NCBI RefSeq assembly: GCF_012844225.1
Contig: NZ_JABAGQ010000008.1
Coordinates: forward strand, 124,001 to 188,000
Direction: 5' to 3'
Source of the DNA: Rhodococcus sp. 105337
Lineage (GTDB): Bacteria; Actinomycetota; Actinomycetes; Mycobacteriales; Mycobacteriaceae
DNA: 64,000 bases
Below the pieces are notes generated by a model. That model was not told the DNA's origin. It was given only the letters and a program-made list of their open reading frames with translations, and ran no database searches. Position 1 is the first letter of the stretch; the number at the start of each line of letters is the position of its first letter. A program made the position numbers and the translations under genes. This document shows positions 17,699-27,131 of the stretch, one piece after another.

Positions 17699-19309
17699 AT
17701 GAGAATGCACGATCTGATCCGGTGGGACCCGGACGCGCTGAGCGACTTCGAGGAAACCCTGGGGCGATGTGCTGCCGATGTGGAGCACGTGCGCGAGGCG
17801 GTGACTATGCGGGCGCGGTGTGAAGGCCGCTGGGGCGGTGACGCGCACGATGCTGCCGGCCGGCAGGTCGCCCTGTGCACCGAGGCGCTTGCGGCCCGGT
17901 CGGATTCGCTTCTCCGGGTGCGGGACTGCGCGCTCCTGGTCGCACCGAGACTGCGGACGCTCCGCGCCGAGCTCGAGGCGATACGGTCCGACGCCGCCGC
18001 GGACGGTGTCGTGGTCGCCGACGACGGCACCGTGCGTCCGGCGCCGGGCGCGTCGCCGGTCACCGCCGTCCGTGCCGGAGTCCAGGGTCGGGTCGCCGCG
18101 CTGCTCGCGCACGCCGCCGAACTCGACCGCGAGGCGGCGCAGATGCTCTCGCGGGAACTCGACGAGCCCGGCCGCGCCGAGAACGCGACATCCTTGCGAT
18201 TCGGTGGCACCCGCACGGAGGTGCCCGACCTGCCCGGTCCTCCCGCGCCGGGTACCCCACCCGACGTGGTCGCGCGCTGGTGGGCCGGGCTGGACGAGCG
18301 CGACCGCACCGCCCTGCTCTCCGGGCACCCCGCGCTGATCGGAGCGCTGGACGGAATTCCGGCCGGCGCGCGCGACGCCGCCAACCGCGCGCTCCTCGGC
18401 ATCGAACGCCGGCGACTCGAAGGAGTCGCGGCGCAGTTGCAGGCTGAACTCGGCGGCACCGTGTTCGGCGGCCTGTTCATCGACGCGGACGCCGGACTCG
18501 AGCAGACGGCCAAGAAACTCGCGGCGATCGACGCGCTCGACGAGGTGCTGGCACGAGGGGACCGGCATCTCCTGGCCCTCGATCTGACGGGCCGGGAGGC
18601 GATGGCCGCGGTCGCGGTCGGGAATGTCGACGACGCCGACCGGGTGGCTGTATTCGTGCCGGGTGCGGGCTCCACGCTCCAGGGCAGTCTCGGCGGGTAC
18701 GACACGCAGGTCTCGGCGTTACGCGACCAAGCACATCAGCACCTCGGTGACGCCGCGGAGAACGGCGGCAGGGTCGCCGCAGTCACGTGGCTGAACTATC
18801 AGGCGCCGCAATGGGGTTGGGGGCTGGCGTACACCGAGCGCAGCCCCGTCTCCGATCTCGCGGCGCAGATCGCGGCACCACGCCTGTCGGGTTTCCTGGA
18901 CGGTCTCGGGGCATCGAGGGCCGACACCCCCGACATCACCGTGGTGGGGCATTCCTACGGCGCCGTCGTCGCGGGTCTCGCGCTCCAGCAGGGTGCCGAC
19001 GCCGACGCCGCGGTGTTCCTGGGCGCGCCGGGGATCGGCACGGACGACGTGCGCGATCTCGGATTGTCCGAGGGTGCAGCATATCTGGTGGAGGCCAGGT
19101 GGGATGCGTTCGCCGACGTGGGAACGTTCGGCGGCGACCCGAGCTTCCTCGACGGGCTGACGCACCTGCCCTCGGGTGCGGGCGCGTCGGCCACCGGAGA
19201 ACCACTCACCGCGATCACCGGGCACAGTTCCTATCTCCAACCCGGTTCGACGAGTTCCTACCAGGTCGCCGCGGTCGTCTCCGGTGCTGCGGGACGAGGT
19301 GCAGCATGA
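17699..19309 (+). CDS. DUF1023 alpha/beta hydrolase
   Basis: A 536-residue protein. Residues about 5-110 are helical and contain a WGGDAH element reminiscent of WXG100 proteins. The hydrolase domain begins near 310 (VAVFVPGAGSTLQG), with the nucleophile in GHSYGAVVAG (Ser about 419) and the late TAITGHSSYL histidine. This layout is that of the DUF1023 family common in mycobacteria and rhodococci, whose substrates are poorly defined. ATG 17699/17705 follows a GGGGGTGG stretch. Its stop overlaps the next lipoprotein start by 4 bases, so the two are coupled. Confidence 0.83.
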   Translation: MRMHDLIRWDPDALSDFEETLGRCAADVEHVREAVTMRARCEGRWGGDAHDAAGRQVALCTEALAARSDSLLRVRDCALLVAPRLRTLRAELEAIRSDAAADGVVVADDGTVRPAPGASPVTAVRAGVQGRVAALLAHAAELDREAAQMLSRELDEPGRAENATSLRFGGTRTEVPDLPGPPAPGTPPDVVARWWAGLDERDRTALLSGHPALIGALDGIPAGARDAANRALLGIERRRLEGVAAQLQAELGGTVFGGLFIDADAGLEQTAKKLAAIDALDEVLARGDRHLLALDLTGREAMAAVAVGNVDDADRVAVFVPGAGSTLQGSLGGYDTQVSALRDQAHQHLGDAAENGGRVAAVTWLNYQAPQWGWGLAYTERSPVSDLAAQIAAPRLSGFLDGLGASRADTPDITVVGHSYGAVVAGLALQQGADADAAVFLGAPGIGTDDVRDLGLSEGAAYLVEARWDAFADVGTFGGDPSFLDGLTHLPSGAGASATGEPLTAITGHSSYLQPGSTSSYQVAAVVSGAAGRGAA

Positions 19310-19794
19310 GGCGCGCGGTGATCCGCGCCGCGGTACTGCTCGCTGTTCTCGTTGCCCTACCGGCCTGCGGTCCACGTCCGGTCCCCGTCGCGAAGCCGGA
19401 ACCGGTGGCATCGACGAGCAGAGGTGCCGTCGCGTTCTACACCGGCGCGCAGCGCACCGTCCTCACCGCGCTGTCCGCAGAATTTCCGGACCTGCACTTC
19501 ACGCCGCGGTTCGCGCGCACGGCGACGGCGTGCACGCTGCCCGACGGCGCCGTCGGCGTCCTCGTGCACCTGCCCATCTACGGATCGGAGGTGCCGGTGC
19601 CCGCCGACGCGCTGAGCCGGGCCGCTGCCGTCGTCGAGAAGGTCGCGGCACGTTCGGGATTCCACGAACCGCTCGTCATGCCGCCGGATGTGGGATTCGC
19701 GTTCCGGATGTTCGCCGCGGACGGTTCGTACATCACGTTCGGGAGCTACGTCGCGTCGACGGTCGCACTCACCACCGGCTGCTACCGGCAGTGA
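19306..19794 (+). CDS. Small lipoprotein coupled to the DUF1023 hydrolase
   Basis: A 162-residue protein with a signal peptide ending in lipobox LPAC (Cys21). The mature part has one cysteine pair candidate (TACTLPDG and TGCYRQ at the very C-terminus) that could form a disulfide, and no recognised enzyme motif. ATG 19306 overlaps the hydrolase stop (ATGA). It may be a surface partner of the hydrolase; that is an inference from the overlap only. Confidence 0.75.
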   Translation: MRRAVIRAAVLLAVLVALPACGPRPVPVAKPEPVASTSRGAVAFYTGAQRTVLTALSAEFPDLHFTPRFARTATACTLPDGAVGVLVHLPIYGSEVPVPADALSRAAAVVEKVAARSGFHEPLVMPPDVGFAFRMFAADGSYITFGSYVASTVALTTGCYRQ

Positions 19795-19887
19795 CCCCGG
19801 TGGCGAGTTGTCCCCGATTGTCTCCGGGCCGTCGGCTACGCTCGTGCTTTCCGTGCTGAAACCTGCGAGTCGGCGAGGGGACAGGAT

Positions 19888-20994
19888 ATGCGTCCGATGC
19901 TCGGCATTGCCGTGGACGACGGTGAGGTGTGCGCGGTACTCGTCGACGCCGACGTGCCTTCGCTCGGACCGTTCGACTCTCAGCGGCTGGTTCCGGAACG
20001 CGGTGCGGCCGCTGCAGACACCGCGGCGCGAGCCGTCGTCGCAATGACGGAGCGAGCCGCGACGGCCTCGTTGGCGATCCAGGCGATCGGGCTGACGGTG
20101 ACGCCCGGCGGCGCCGACGAGACCCAGGACATCGCTGCCGCGATCGGGGCTGTCACCGACAGCGCCGTCCAGGTCGTCGACCTCGACGACGCGCGGCTGG
20201 CGTACCTCGCCGGTGCTCCGGAACTCTCGTCGACCCCGGTGCTCGCAGTCCACACCCGCACCGGAGGCGTCGAATCCGCCTCGATCGTCGACACGGGGTC
20301 GCGTGCCGTGCTCGCGTCGGTCTCTCCGTCCGGCGATGTGTTCGGCGGGTACTCCGAATCGCTGCCGGAGGCGATGGACGAAGCGATCGCCCGCGCGGGA
20401 CGGACGCCGCAAGCCCTGGTGTTCCTCGACCTGCAGCCCGGCGACGCCGGACCGGCGAGGGAACTGGCAACGATCCTGGGCGTCCCGTTCGTCACTCCGC
20501 ACGGCGTGCCCTGGCATCGCGCGACCGGTGCATCGCTCGTCGCGGCGAAACGGACCGAACCGGTGGCCGCCGCCGCGCCTGCATCCGGCCGGGGCAGGGG
20601 AGCGGCCCTCCTCGCCGCTCTCGTCGCACTGGTCGCGATTCTCGGTGGCGGCCTCGCCGTAGCCGTCGGCGGAATCGCGCAGACGAACGGTTCCACGCCG
20701 GACGATCCGGGCACCTCGATGTCACCCTCTGCACCCGCGCAGGAACCTGCACCCGCGCAGGAACCGGCGTCGGTGGCGGTGCCGGTACCGGAAACGCCTG
20801 TCGCGGTGACACCGGACCCGTGCGAAGCAGCGCGGCCGGTGTCGTGGCCCGCCCGCGCGTCCGACCCCGACCTACCCGTCCCCTCCGGAACGGATCGCGG
20901 CCCCGGTATCACCGGCCCCGGCGCCGTCGGTCCCGACGGTGCCGTACCCGCAGAGCCGGATCCCTGCGCACCGGAGCGCCCCGTCGTGCCCTGA
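19888..20994 (+). CDS. DUF7159-type protein with one membrane helix and Pro-rich tail
   Basis: A 368-residue protein. Residues 1-210 resemble the mycobacterial DUF7159 domain (MRPMLGIAVDDGEVCAVLVD opening, actin-like-ATPase-looking strands). A single helix lies near 228-250 (ALLAALVALVAILGGGLAVAV), and the tail is rich in Pro, Ala and Glu with two Asp-Pro-Cys motifs near the end. The topology suggests an inner-membrane protein with a cytosolic N-terminus and an extracytoplasmic Pro-rich tail. Function unknown; the DUF name is from memory. Confidence 0.7.
   Translation: MRPMLGIAVDDGEVCAVLVDADVPSLGPFDSQRLVPERGAAAADTAARAVVAMTERAATASLAIQAIGLTVTPGGADETQDIAAAIGAVTDSAVQVVDLDDARLAYLAGAPELSSTPVLAVHTRTGGVESASIVDTGSRAVLASVSPSGDVFGGYSESLPEAMDEAIARAGRTPQALVFLDLQPGDAGPARELATILGVPFVTPHGVPWHRATGASLVAAKRTEPVAAAAPASGRGRGAALLAALVALVAILGGGLAVAVGGIAQTNGSTPDDPGTSMSPSAPAQEPAPAQEPASVAVPVPETPVAVTPDPCEAARPVSWPARASDPDLPVPSGTDRGPGITGPGAVGPDGAVPAEPDPCAPERPVVP
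20729..20764 (+). repeat. 18-bp in-frame tandem repeat in the Pro-rich tail
   Basis: CTGCACCCGCGCAGGAAC is present twice in direct tandem (20729-20746, 20747-20764), coding for a repeated Ala-Pro-Ala-Gln-Glu-Pro unit. The copies are identical, which suggests a young or length-variable repeat. Confidence 0.9.
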
Positions 20995-21008
20995 CGCCGA
21001 ACGCCGTG

Positions 21009-21965
21009 TCAGAGGCGCAGTCCCGCGCCCGCCCGAACCATCGCGTCGGTGTCCGACGCGACCACGACATCGGTGAAGCGGGTGCGATAGTCGCCGAGAT
21101 CGTCGCCGACCGAGCCCACGACCGCGACCACGGGCACGCCGTCACAGCGCGCGAGAATCGCCGAGACGATCTTGCCCGCGCGCGACTGCCCGTCGAGCCT
21201 GCCCTCGCCCACGACCACCAGGTCCGCATCGCGCACGGCAGCGTCGAAACCCACGGAGTCGAGCACGAAGTCGGCACCGGAGCGCAGTTCCGCCCCGAAC
21301 CGTGCCCACATGCCACCGGAAAACCCACCCGCGGCACCGGTTCCGGCGACCTCTCGCGGGTCGCGGGGGAGCGACAGGGCAGTGTCCTCGAGGCGGCGGG
21401 TCAGGGCCTCGACTGTCGCGGGATCGGCGCCCTTCTGCGGTCCGAACACCCGCGCCGCATCGGTGTACCGGGTCGTGACGTCCGTCAGGACCGTCACTCG
21501 TGCGCCACCGAGGCCGCCGGCGTCGTCGATCGCGGCGATGGCGCCGAGTCCACCGTCCGTGGTCGCAGATCCGCCTGCCGCCACGACGATGTGCCGGGCA
21601 CCGCGCTGCGCCGCTGTGGCCATGAGCATTCCGGTGCCGTAGGTGTCCGCCGTGACCGCGTCGCGCGGGCCGTCGTGTGGCGTGGTGATGCCGCTCGCCG
21701 CGGCGAGTTCTACGACGGCGGTGCCGTCCGGGCCGATGCCGAAGACAGCCCGGCACGGCACCCGCCACGGATTCACCGCGGCGGCCTCGACGCGCTCGAG
21801 ACCGAGGGGGCCGAGCAGTGCGTCGAGGGTGCCTTCACCACCGTCGGCGACGGGCATGCGCACCGCACGGTGTCCTGCGGACTCGGCGCCGGTGGCCACG
21901 GCCTCGGCAACGTCGGCCGCGCCGTACGTGCCCTTGAAACTGTCGGGTGCGATCAGAATCCGCAC
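21009..21965 (-). CDS. glxK: Glycerate kinase
   Basis: A 318-residue glycerate 2-kinase of the GlxK family, phosphorylating glycerate with ATP. It begins VRILIAPDSFKG and carries MPVADGGEGT, VVAAGGSATTDGG and VVVGEGRLDGQS, the standard family blocks. It is shorter than the usual 370-380 residues, with compact loops rather than a missing end. GTG 21965 is set by the family opening. It lies 34 bases downstream of the HMG-CoA-lyase-like gene on the same strand, an unusual pairing that may link leucine or glyoxylate-related catabolism, but no direct pathway is evident. Confidence 0.9.
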   Translation of the reverse strand: MRILIAPDSFKGTYGAADVAEAVATGAESAGHRAVRMPVADGGEGTLDALLGPLGLERVEAAAVNPWRVPCRAVFGIGPDGTAVVELAAASGITTPHDGPRDAVTADTYGTGMLMATAAQRGARHIVVAAGGSATTDGGLGAIAAIDDAGGLGGARVTVLTDVTTRYTDAARVFGPQKGADPATVEALTRRLEDTALSLPRDPREVAGTGAAGGFSGGMWARFGAELRSGADFVLDSVGFDAAVRDADLVVVGEGRLDGQSRAGKIVSAILARCDGVPVVAVVGSVGDDLGDYRTRFTDVVVASDTDAMVRAGAGLRL

Positions 21966-21999
21966 GGCACCCGCCGATCGGTCGCCGGACGGTGCGCCG

Positions 22000-22947
22000 T
22001 CACCGCAGTACCCACTCGAAGGCCTGCGCGTCGGAGCGCGCGCCCTGACGCGCCCGGGAGCGATTCGGTTCGCCCAATTCGGTGACGAGGTCCTCGCCGA
22101 GGTGCACGAGCGCACCGAGACCGGCCGGTGTCAGCCACGACGGACGTGTCGCGAACAGCAGGTCTTCGCTCGCGGTGTTGCCGCTTGCTCCCGGCGCGAA
22201 CGGGCAACCGCCGAGTCCAGCGAGCGCGCCGTCGACCACGCTCGCCCCGGCCGCCACCGCTGCGAGACTGTTCGCGACACCGAGGCCCCAGGTGTCGTGG
22301 CCGTGGTAGACGATGCGCCGCTGCGGTGATTCCGTGCGCACCCGGGTCACCAGTGCCGATACCTGACCGGGTACCGCCTGACCCAGGGTGTCGGCGAGGA
22401 CGATGTCCGCCGCGCCGTCGGTACGCGGGTCGTTCGCGATCTCCAGCACCCGGTCGGGGTCGACCGGACCGTCGAACGGGCAGGTGAACGCCGTGGCGAG
22501 ACACAGTTGGATGCTGCCCCCCACGGCGTGTGCTTGGTCCACGGCAGCCGGCATCGCCTCGAGGCTCGCGTCGGTGTCGCGGCCGATGTTGGCTCGGTTG
22601 TGAGCGTCCGACACCGAGAAGCAGTATTGGAAGCGGCGTACGCCTGCCGCGATCGCCTTCTCCACGTGCCGTGGGGTCGCGACCCACACCCAGCACCGAT
22701 CGAGTTCTTCCGGGGTGAGTGCCGACACCAGTTCGAGGGTGTTGGCCATCGGAGGAACGAGATCGGGGCGGGCGAGCGACCCGATCTCCAGTTCCGGTAC
22801 CCCTGCGGCGAACAGGGCCCGCACCACCTCGACCTTGCGTTCGGTGGACAGCATCTTCCCGGTGAGCTGCAGGCCGTCACGCAGCGTCACGTCCCGCAGG
22901 ATCGCCACGTCCGCCTGAGGATCGTTGCCGGTCTTCGGATCGGTCAA
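22000..22947 (-). CDS. mvaB: Hydroxymethylglutaryl-CoA lyase family enzyme
   Basis: A 315-residue TIM-barrel lyase of the DRE-TIM family. The catalytic LRDVTLRDGLQ is near residues 17-27, the metal-binding HGHDTWG near 225, and the HMG-CoA-lyase active-site cysteine loop GLGGCPFAPGASGN near 255. It would split HMG-CoA to acetyl-CoA and acetoacetate in leucine catabolism; related citramalyl- or other 3-hydroxy-3-methyl-acyl-CoA lyases look alike. The start is probably TTG 22947, with GGAGG 8 bases upstream. It is the first gene of a pair with glycerate kinase. Confidence 0.85.
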   Translation of the reverse strand: MTDPKTGNDPQADVAILRDVTLRDGLQLTGKMLSTERKVEVVRALFAAGVPELEIGSLARPDLVPPMANTLELVSALTPEELDRCWVWVATPRHVEKAIAAGVRRFQYCFSVSDAHNRANIGRDTDASLEAMPAAVDQAHAVGGSIQLCLATAFTCPFDGPVDPDRVLEIANDPRTDGAADIVLADTLGQAVPGQVSALVTRVRTESPQRRIVYHGHDTWGLGVANSLAAVAAGASVVDGALAGLGGCPFAPGASGNTASEDLLFATRPSWLTPAGLGALVHLGEDLVTELGEPNRSRARQGARSDAQAFEWVLR

Positions 22948-23109
22948 CCTCGTGCCTCCACCCTCTCGCGCATCGTTCTCGTCGGACCCAGTATGGTCGC
23001 GCGGCAAGACGAGCACGATTCGTGGACACACCGCGTGCCCGGCGAAGGATCTGTGACAAGTGACACTATCCTTCGGATCGGATGGAGACTTGCCGGAAGG
23101 TACGGGGAA

Positions 23110-23307
23110 ATGAGTGTGTTCGTAGGGAAAGCGCTGCTCTGGTTCGCGCTGCTCATCGGTCTGGTCGGAGCCGGCATCGCCGTGTACGCCCTCCATGTCC
23201 ACGGCGCGGTGGGCTCGCTCATCGTGGCCTCGGTTGCGGGGCTGGTGTTGCTGCGTTTGCGGTCGGAAGCTCAGAGCGACACCGAACGTGATGCCGCCGC
23301 GACGTGA
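23110..23307 (+). CDS. Small two-helix membrane protein
   Basis: A 65-residue protein with two hydrophobic helices (about 6-28 and 32-50) and a charged C-terminus (LRSEAQSDTERDAAAT). ATG 23110 follows GGAAGG and GGGG stretches. It is divergent from the HMG-CoA lyase. I do not recognise it; small membrane proteins like this are common and mostly uncharacterised. Confidence 0.6.
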   Translation: MSVFVGKALLWFALLIGLVGAGIAVYALHVHGAVGSLIVASVAGLVLLRLRSEAQSDTERDAAAT

Positions 23308-23461
23308 TGCGAGCTCGTCCCGCTGAGCGTGCACGCGTCGGCGGAAGGCCCGCCGACAGGCCGAAATGTATGCTTGGCGGCCGGGTGTCCTGATCAGGGC
23401 GTCGGTCGCGGAAACGGTGTCCGCGGCCGTCCCCTCGGTCGTGGAAGAGGAGCAACAGGTC

Positions 23462-25561
23462 GTGTCGCTGTGGTCGCGGGCATTGTCGGTCGAGGAACTC
23501 GAGGACCGGCCGTGGAGTGAGCTGATGCCGTGGCTCGATCGGTACGGGTCGGCGCGTACTGTCGCGCTCTCGGCGCTCGCTCCCACCGCCCGCTGGTGGG
23601 AGGTCCAGTCGCCCGCCGACACCGCGCACGAGGCGGGCATCCCCGAGATGTGCGCGGAACTGGCCCGGATCTACGTCACCGATCACCCGGACCTGCGCTT
23701 CGCGGATGCGTTGCGTCGCGAGGTGGAGGTGCCGGTCTCCGCGCTCGACCTCGATGCCGCTGCGGCAACGGTGATCGCGCGTCTTCCGCACGCGCCCACC
23801 ACCGCCGAGTTGTTCAGCCGCAGTCCGGCGGACCTGTTCGTGATGCGTGGTTCCGACCGCGAAACCGTCGACGAGATCGTGTGTGCGGTCCTCGTCGCGA
23901 CGGTGCTGCGGGACTCGGACTCCGCTGCTTCCGCGCCCGGGACCGCCGAGATGTCTGCGGGTTCGAGGACAGATGTTCCGGCGCTCGACCTGCTCCTCGA
24001 GGACCTCGCGCAGCTGGCGCGCTGGCGCATGCTCAGCGGCGACCACGAGAGTCCCTTGCTGCGTGTGGAACTCGACGAGGGAGCGCCCGAGGAGGTCCGG
24101 ACCGTGGCAGCGCGTATCCGTGCGCTGACCGCCCTCGATCTCCCGGTCGCCCCGCCGGGCGACCCCATTGCCGAGCTCGGCGACTACATCGAGGCGCTGC
24201 CCGAACCGGAACGTCAGGCGCTGCGACGACGGGTCCGGGACGGCGTCGACGACCCGGCGGCACCGTCGACGTTCCCGTTCGGCACGGCGGTCGGTGATCT
24301 GCTCGCGGCGTTGCGCGTGCGGGTGCGGCCGGTCGCCTCGTTCGACCGGATCCTGCGCGACTTTCCGGTCCTCACCCGTCCGGTCCCGGCGCTCGACGCC
24401 CCGTTGTGGAAGGTATTGCACCGCCTCGACGACCGATTCGAGGTGGCCGACGGATGGGTGGCGGTTCCCGATCTGCCCGACGCGGAGAAACAGACCCGGG
24501 CACTGCTCGCGGAATTCGAATCCGGCAACGGGGTCGTCGAACCCGCCGCGGTGCAGGCGACCTGGACGCTGCCGCCGGACGAGTTCGCCGCGTGGACGGA
24601 GTACTGCGGGACCGCGATGTTCGAGGGCAGGCTCCTCGCGCCGCGCGACGACCTCCCCGGCCGCGCCGCCCAGGTGCTCGAAGTGCTGGGTGATCCGCAC
24701 ACCGCCGATGAACTCGTCGCCCGCATGGGCGTGAACGCCGACGTGCACACTCTTTTCGCGGAACTGTCCGACGACGAGCGTTTTGCGGTCGCCGACGACC
24801 GGTGGTCGCTCGTGGAGTGGGACACCGATGTGGTGACCGCGATCCGCAACCGCATCGCGCGTCTCGTCGACGATCGACACGGCAGCGCTCCGGCCGACGT
24901 CGTCGAGACCGCGCTGGTGGAGCGGTTCGGGATCTCCGGCGATTCGGCCCGTACCTTCGCTGCCGGGGGCGAATTCGAGGTGGTCGACGGTCGCGTGCGA
25001 CGCCGGCCGCGTGCCCACGTGCCGGTGTCGAAACCCGAGCGGACCCGTCGGCTCTACCGGCTCGACGACGGCTGGCGCCTGCGCATTCCGGTCACGCGTG
25101 ATCACGTGCGTGGTGCCGAGTGTGCTGTGCCGTCGGCGGTTGCCGCGATCGTCGGGTGCGATCCGGGGAGCGAGATCGTTCTGCCTTCGCGCCTGGGAGG
25201 GCAGACGCTGCGCTGGGCCGGGCCCGCACCGCTACTCGGGTCGATCCGCAGATTCCTCGAGGACCTCGGGGTGGATGCGGACGGGGAACTCTTCCTCGAT
25301 TTCCGCGCCGACGGCCATTTCGACGTGCTGCCGCTGCGCACGGTCGCCGACAACGCCGAACCGTTGCGCAAGGCGCTCGCGCTGGTCGGGCACACGACTC
25401 CTGAGGTAGTCCCCGAGGACCGAATGGCCGAGGCGTTCGCGACGGCCCTGGGCCTGGGTGCGGAAACCCGGCCTCGTCGAATTCTGTCCGCCTACCGGGC
25501 CCGACGGGAGACCGACGTGGTCGCCCTCCTCGAAGAAGCGTGGATACGCGTGCGGAGCTGA
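23462..25561 (+). CDS. Large unrecognised protein, possible nucleic-acid binder
   Basis: A 699-residue cytosolic protein with no membrane segments. Residues about 5-50 (LSVEELEDRPWSELMPWLDRYGSAR, cited here only in part) and 115-145 (TTAELFSRSPADLFVMRG) resemble helix-hairpin-helix elements of the RNA polymerase alpha C-terminal domain. The block near 400-450 (HTADELVARMGVNADVHTLF, then DDRWSLVEW) resembles the HARE-type winged helix followed by the 'xxWxLxEW' end seen in sigma-factor-like bacterial proteins. GTG 23462 is favoured by AGAGGAG 9 bases upstream; ATG 23366 is an alternative. These similarities are weak and from memory; the function is unknown. Confidence 0.65.
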   Translation: MSLWSRALSVEELEDRPWSELMPWLDRYGSARTVALSALAPTARWWEVQSPADTAHEAGIPEMCAELARIYVTDHPDLRFADALRREVEVPVSALDLDAAAATVIARLPHAPTTAELFSRSPADLFVMRGSDRETVDEIVCAVLVATVLRDSDSAASAPGTAEMSAGSRTDVPALDLLLEDLAQLARWRMLSGDHESPLLRVELDEGAPEEVRTVAARIRALTALDLPVAPPGDPIAELGDYIEALPEPERQALRRRVRDGVDDPAAPSTFPFGTAVGDLLAALRVRVRPVASFDRILRDFPVLTRPVPALDAPLWKVLHRLDDRFEVADGWVAVPDLPDAEKQTRALLAEFESGNGVVEPAAVQATWTLPPDEFAAWTEYCGTAMFEGRLLAPRDDLPGRAAQVLEVLGDPHTADELVARMGVNADVHTLFAELSDDERFAVADDRWSLVEWDTDVVTAIRNRIARLVDDRHGSAPADVVETALVERFGISGDSARTFAAGGEFEVVDGRVRRRPRAHVPVSKPERTRRLYRLDDGWRLRIPVTRDHVRGAECAVPSAVAAIVGCDPGSEIVLPSRLGGQTLRWAGPAPLLGSIRRFLEDLGVDADGELFLDFRADGHFDVLPLRTVADNAEPLRKALALVGHTTPEVVPEDRMAEAFATALGLGAETRPRRILSAYRARRETDVVALLEEAWIRVRS

Positions 25562-25588
25562 GCACGCTCACCGGACGATCGGTCGCGG

Positions 25589-26986
25589 CTACTGCGCCGA
25601 CGTGCCGCCGACTGTGATCGCCTGGAACTGTTCGTGCAGGGCTTCTGTGAGTTCGCGAACCTCGGGAACGAGGTCGGGATCGACGATGATCGTCACTGTC
25701 AGGGTGCCGGCATACGACAGTGCCACGAAGGCGACGCCCACGTTTCCCGTATTGACGATCAGCGGCACAATCGCGGTGACCCTGGCTCCGGCGACCCTCA
25801 GCGGTGACGACGGGCCCGGCAGGTTGGACAGAAACGAATTGACCAGGTGCTGCCGAGCCACGAACCAACGGAAGATCCGGATGGCTGCCAGGCCGCGGAA
25901 CAGCGGGCCGAGCAGGGTCGCCGACCGCCCTCGCACGCTCGATTTCTGTGCACGGGTGCTGCGAGAAACGGAAACCAACCGCTGCGCCGGAGTTCCGGCC
26001 AGTGGTACCCGGACAGGCATGACGCCGACCTGATTGCCCAATTCCCCGTCCGTGTTCGCACCGCGAGCAGAGACCGGAACCGAGATCACCAACTCGGACG
26101 GGGACTCGCCACGCGTGCGCAGGATGTCGGCAAGCGCACCGGAGGTGGCGACCAGCAGCACATCGTTGACAGTCGCGCCCCATCGCCGCCCCTCCACACG
26201 GGTCGCGTCCAGATCCACCTCGACCCTCCCGACCGCACGTCGAACACCCGTGGGCGCATTGAACGAACATCGGGGGGCACGTCCACCGGTGCCCCGTCCG
26301 AGTTCCGCCCACGCCGCAGGAAGACCCGCGACGGACTGTGGAACTCGGCGCAGGCTGCGAAGCCGTTCGATCACGTTGTCGGCGAGCAATTCTCTCGTCC
26401 TCGGCTTCGGACAGGCCCGGTGCCGGTCGGGCGGAATCGAGCGGCCCAGCTCGTCCGAGACGTCTGCTCCGTCGACCAGATGCGCCAGCACGGCCAGTCC
26501 TCCGATCCCGTCGGCCAGCACATGATGCATCACCATCACCAGTGCTGTGTTCCCGTGCGGATCCGCGATGTCGGTGACGAGAATCGCGCGCCACAGCGGC
26601 CGCGACCGCGGCAGCGGCCGGGTAAGTGCGTCCACCGCGAGGGCCATGGCGGCATCCCGGCTGCCGGGAACCGGGCATCGCACCTGCGACAGGTGAGCAT
26701 CGACGTCGAAGTGCTCGTCGTCCAGCCAGTAGGGTCGGCCGAGCCCGAGCGCAGGTTCGGACAGGCACTGCCGCAGTCGCCGAATCCCGGTCAGTCGTTC
26801 GGTGAGCGCGGCCTGCAGCGCCACCGGGTCCGGCTCGACGCCACCGGCGAGGAAGATCACGGCACCGACGTGGAGGGGCGCCGGCCCGACATCCGAGACG
26901 AGTTCGGTCAGGTCGCCGGGACCGATGCGCTCTATCCGACTCGGGTCCGCCACCCCTCCAGGATCGCAGGTATCGCTCTCTGCCAT
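25589..26986 (-). CDS. Wax ester synthase / diacylglycerol acyltransferase family protein
   Basis: A 465-residue WS/DGAT protein. The catalytic HHVLADG is at 154-160, in the context MVMHHVLADGIGG. Further family blocks are VNDVLLVATSGALADIL and SNLPGPSSPL. These enzymes acylate diacylglycerol or fatty alcohol with acyl-CoA to store triacylglycerol or wax, and rhodococci carry many paralogues. The N-terminus lacks the usual 'LSxxDxxFL' start, reading IERIGPGDLTELV instead. ATG 26986 gives MAESDTCDPGG; a GTG 33 bases later is an alternative. Convergent with the preceding gene. Confidence 0.88.
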   Translation of the reverse strand: MAESDTCDPGGVADPSRIERIGPGDLTELVSDVGPAPLHVGAVIFLAGGVEPDPVALQAALTERLTGIRRLRQCLSEPALGLGRPYWLDDEHFDVDAHLSQVRCPVPGSRDAAMALAVDALTRPLPRSRPLWRAILVTDIADPHGNTALVMVMHHVLADGIGGLAVLAHLVDGADVSDELGRSIPPDRHRACPKPRTRELLADNVIERLRSLRRVPQSVAGLPAAWAELGRGTGGRAPRCSFNAPTGVRRAVGRVEVDLDATRVEGRRWGATVNDVLLVATSGALADILRTRGESPSELVISVPVSARGANTDGELGNQVGVMPVRVPLAGTPAQRLVSVSRSTRAQKSSVRGRSATLLGPLFRGLAAIRIFRWFVARQHLVNSFLSNLPGPSSPLRVAGARVTAIVPLIVNTGNVGVAFVALSYAGTLTVTIIVDPDLVPEVRELTEALHEQFQAITVGGTSAQ

Positions 26987-27131
26987 GGGTGCACCGGACC
27001 GGGCGAGCCGGACTCGGCCCGGACACAGAACCCAGGGGGTCCGGTAAAGGTGACTCTGCGCCGCCGCCGGCTGCCGCCCACGATCGAGGGCACCTGATGC
27101 GATCGGTTCTCGTCCGTAGCACGATGGAGCA

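Noticed and set aside
23050-23066. CRP-like TGTGACAAGTGACACT before the small membrane protein
   Set aside because: The GTGACA halves are direct, not inverted, so it does not fit TGTGA-N6-TCACA.
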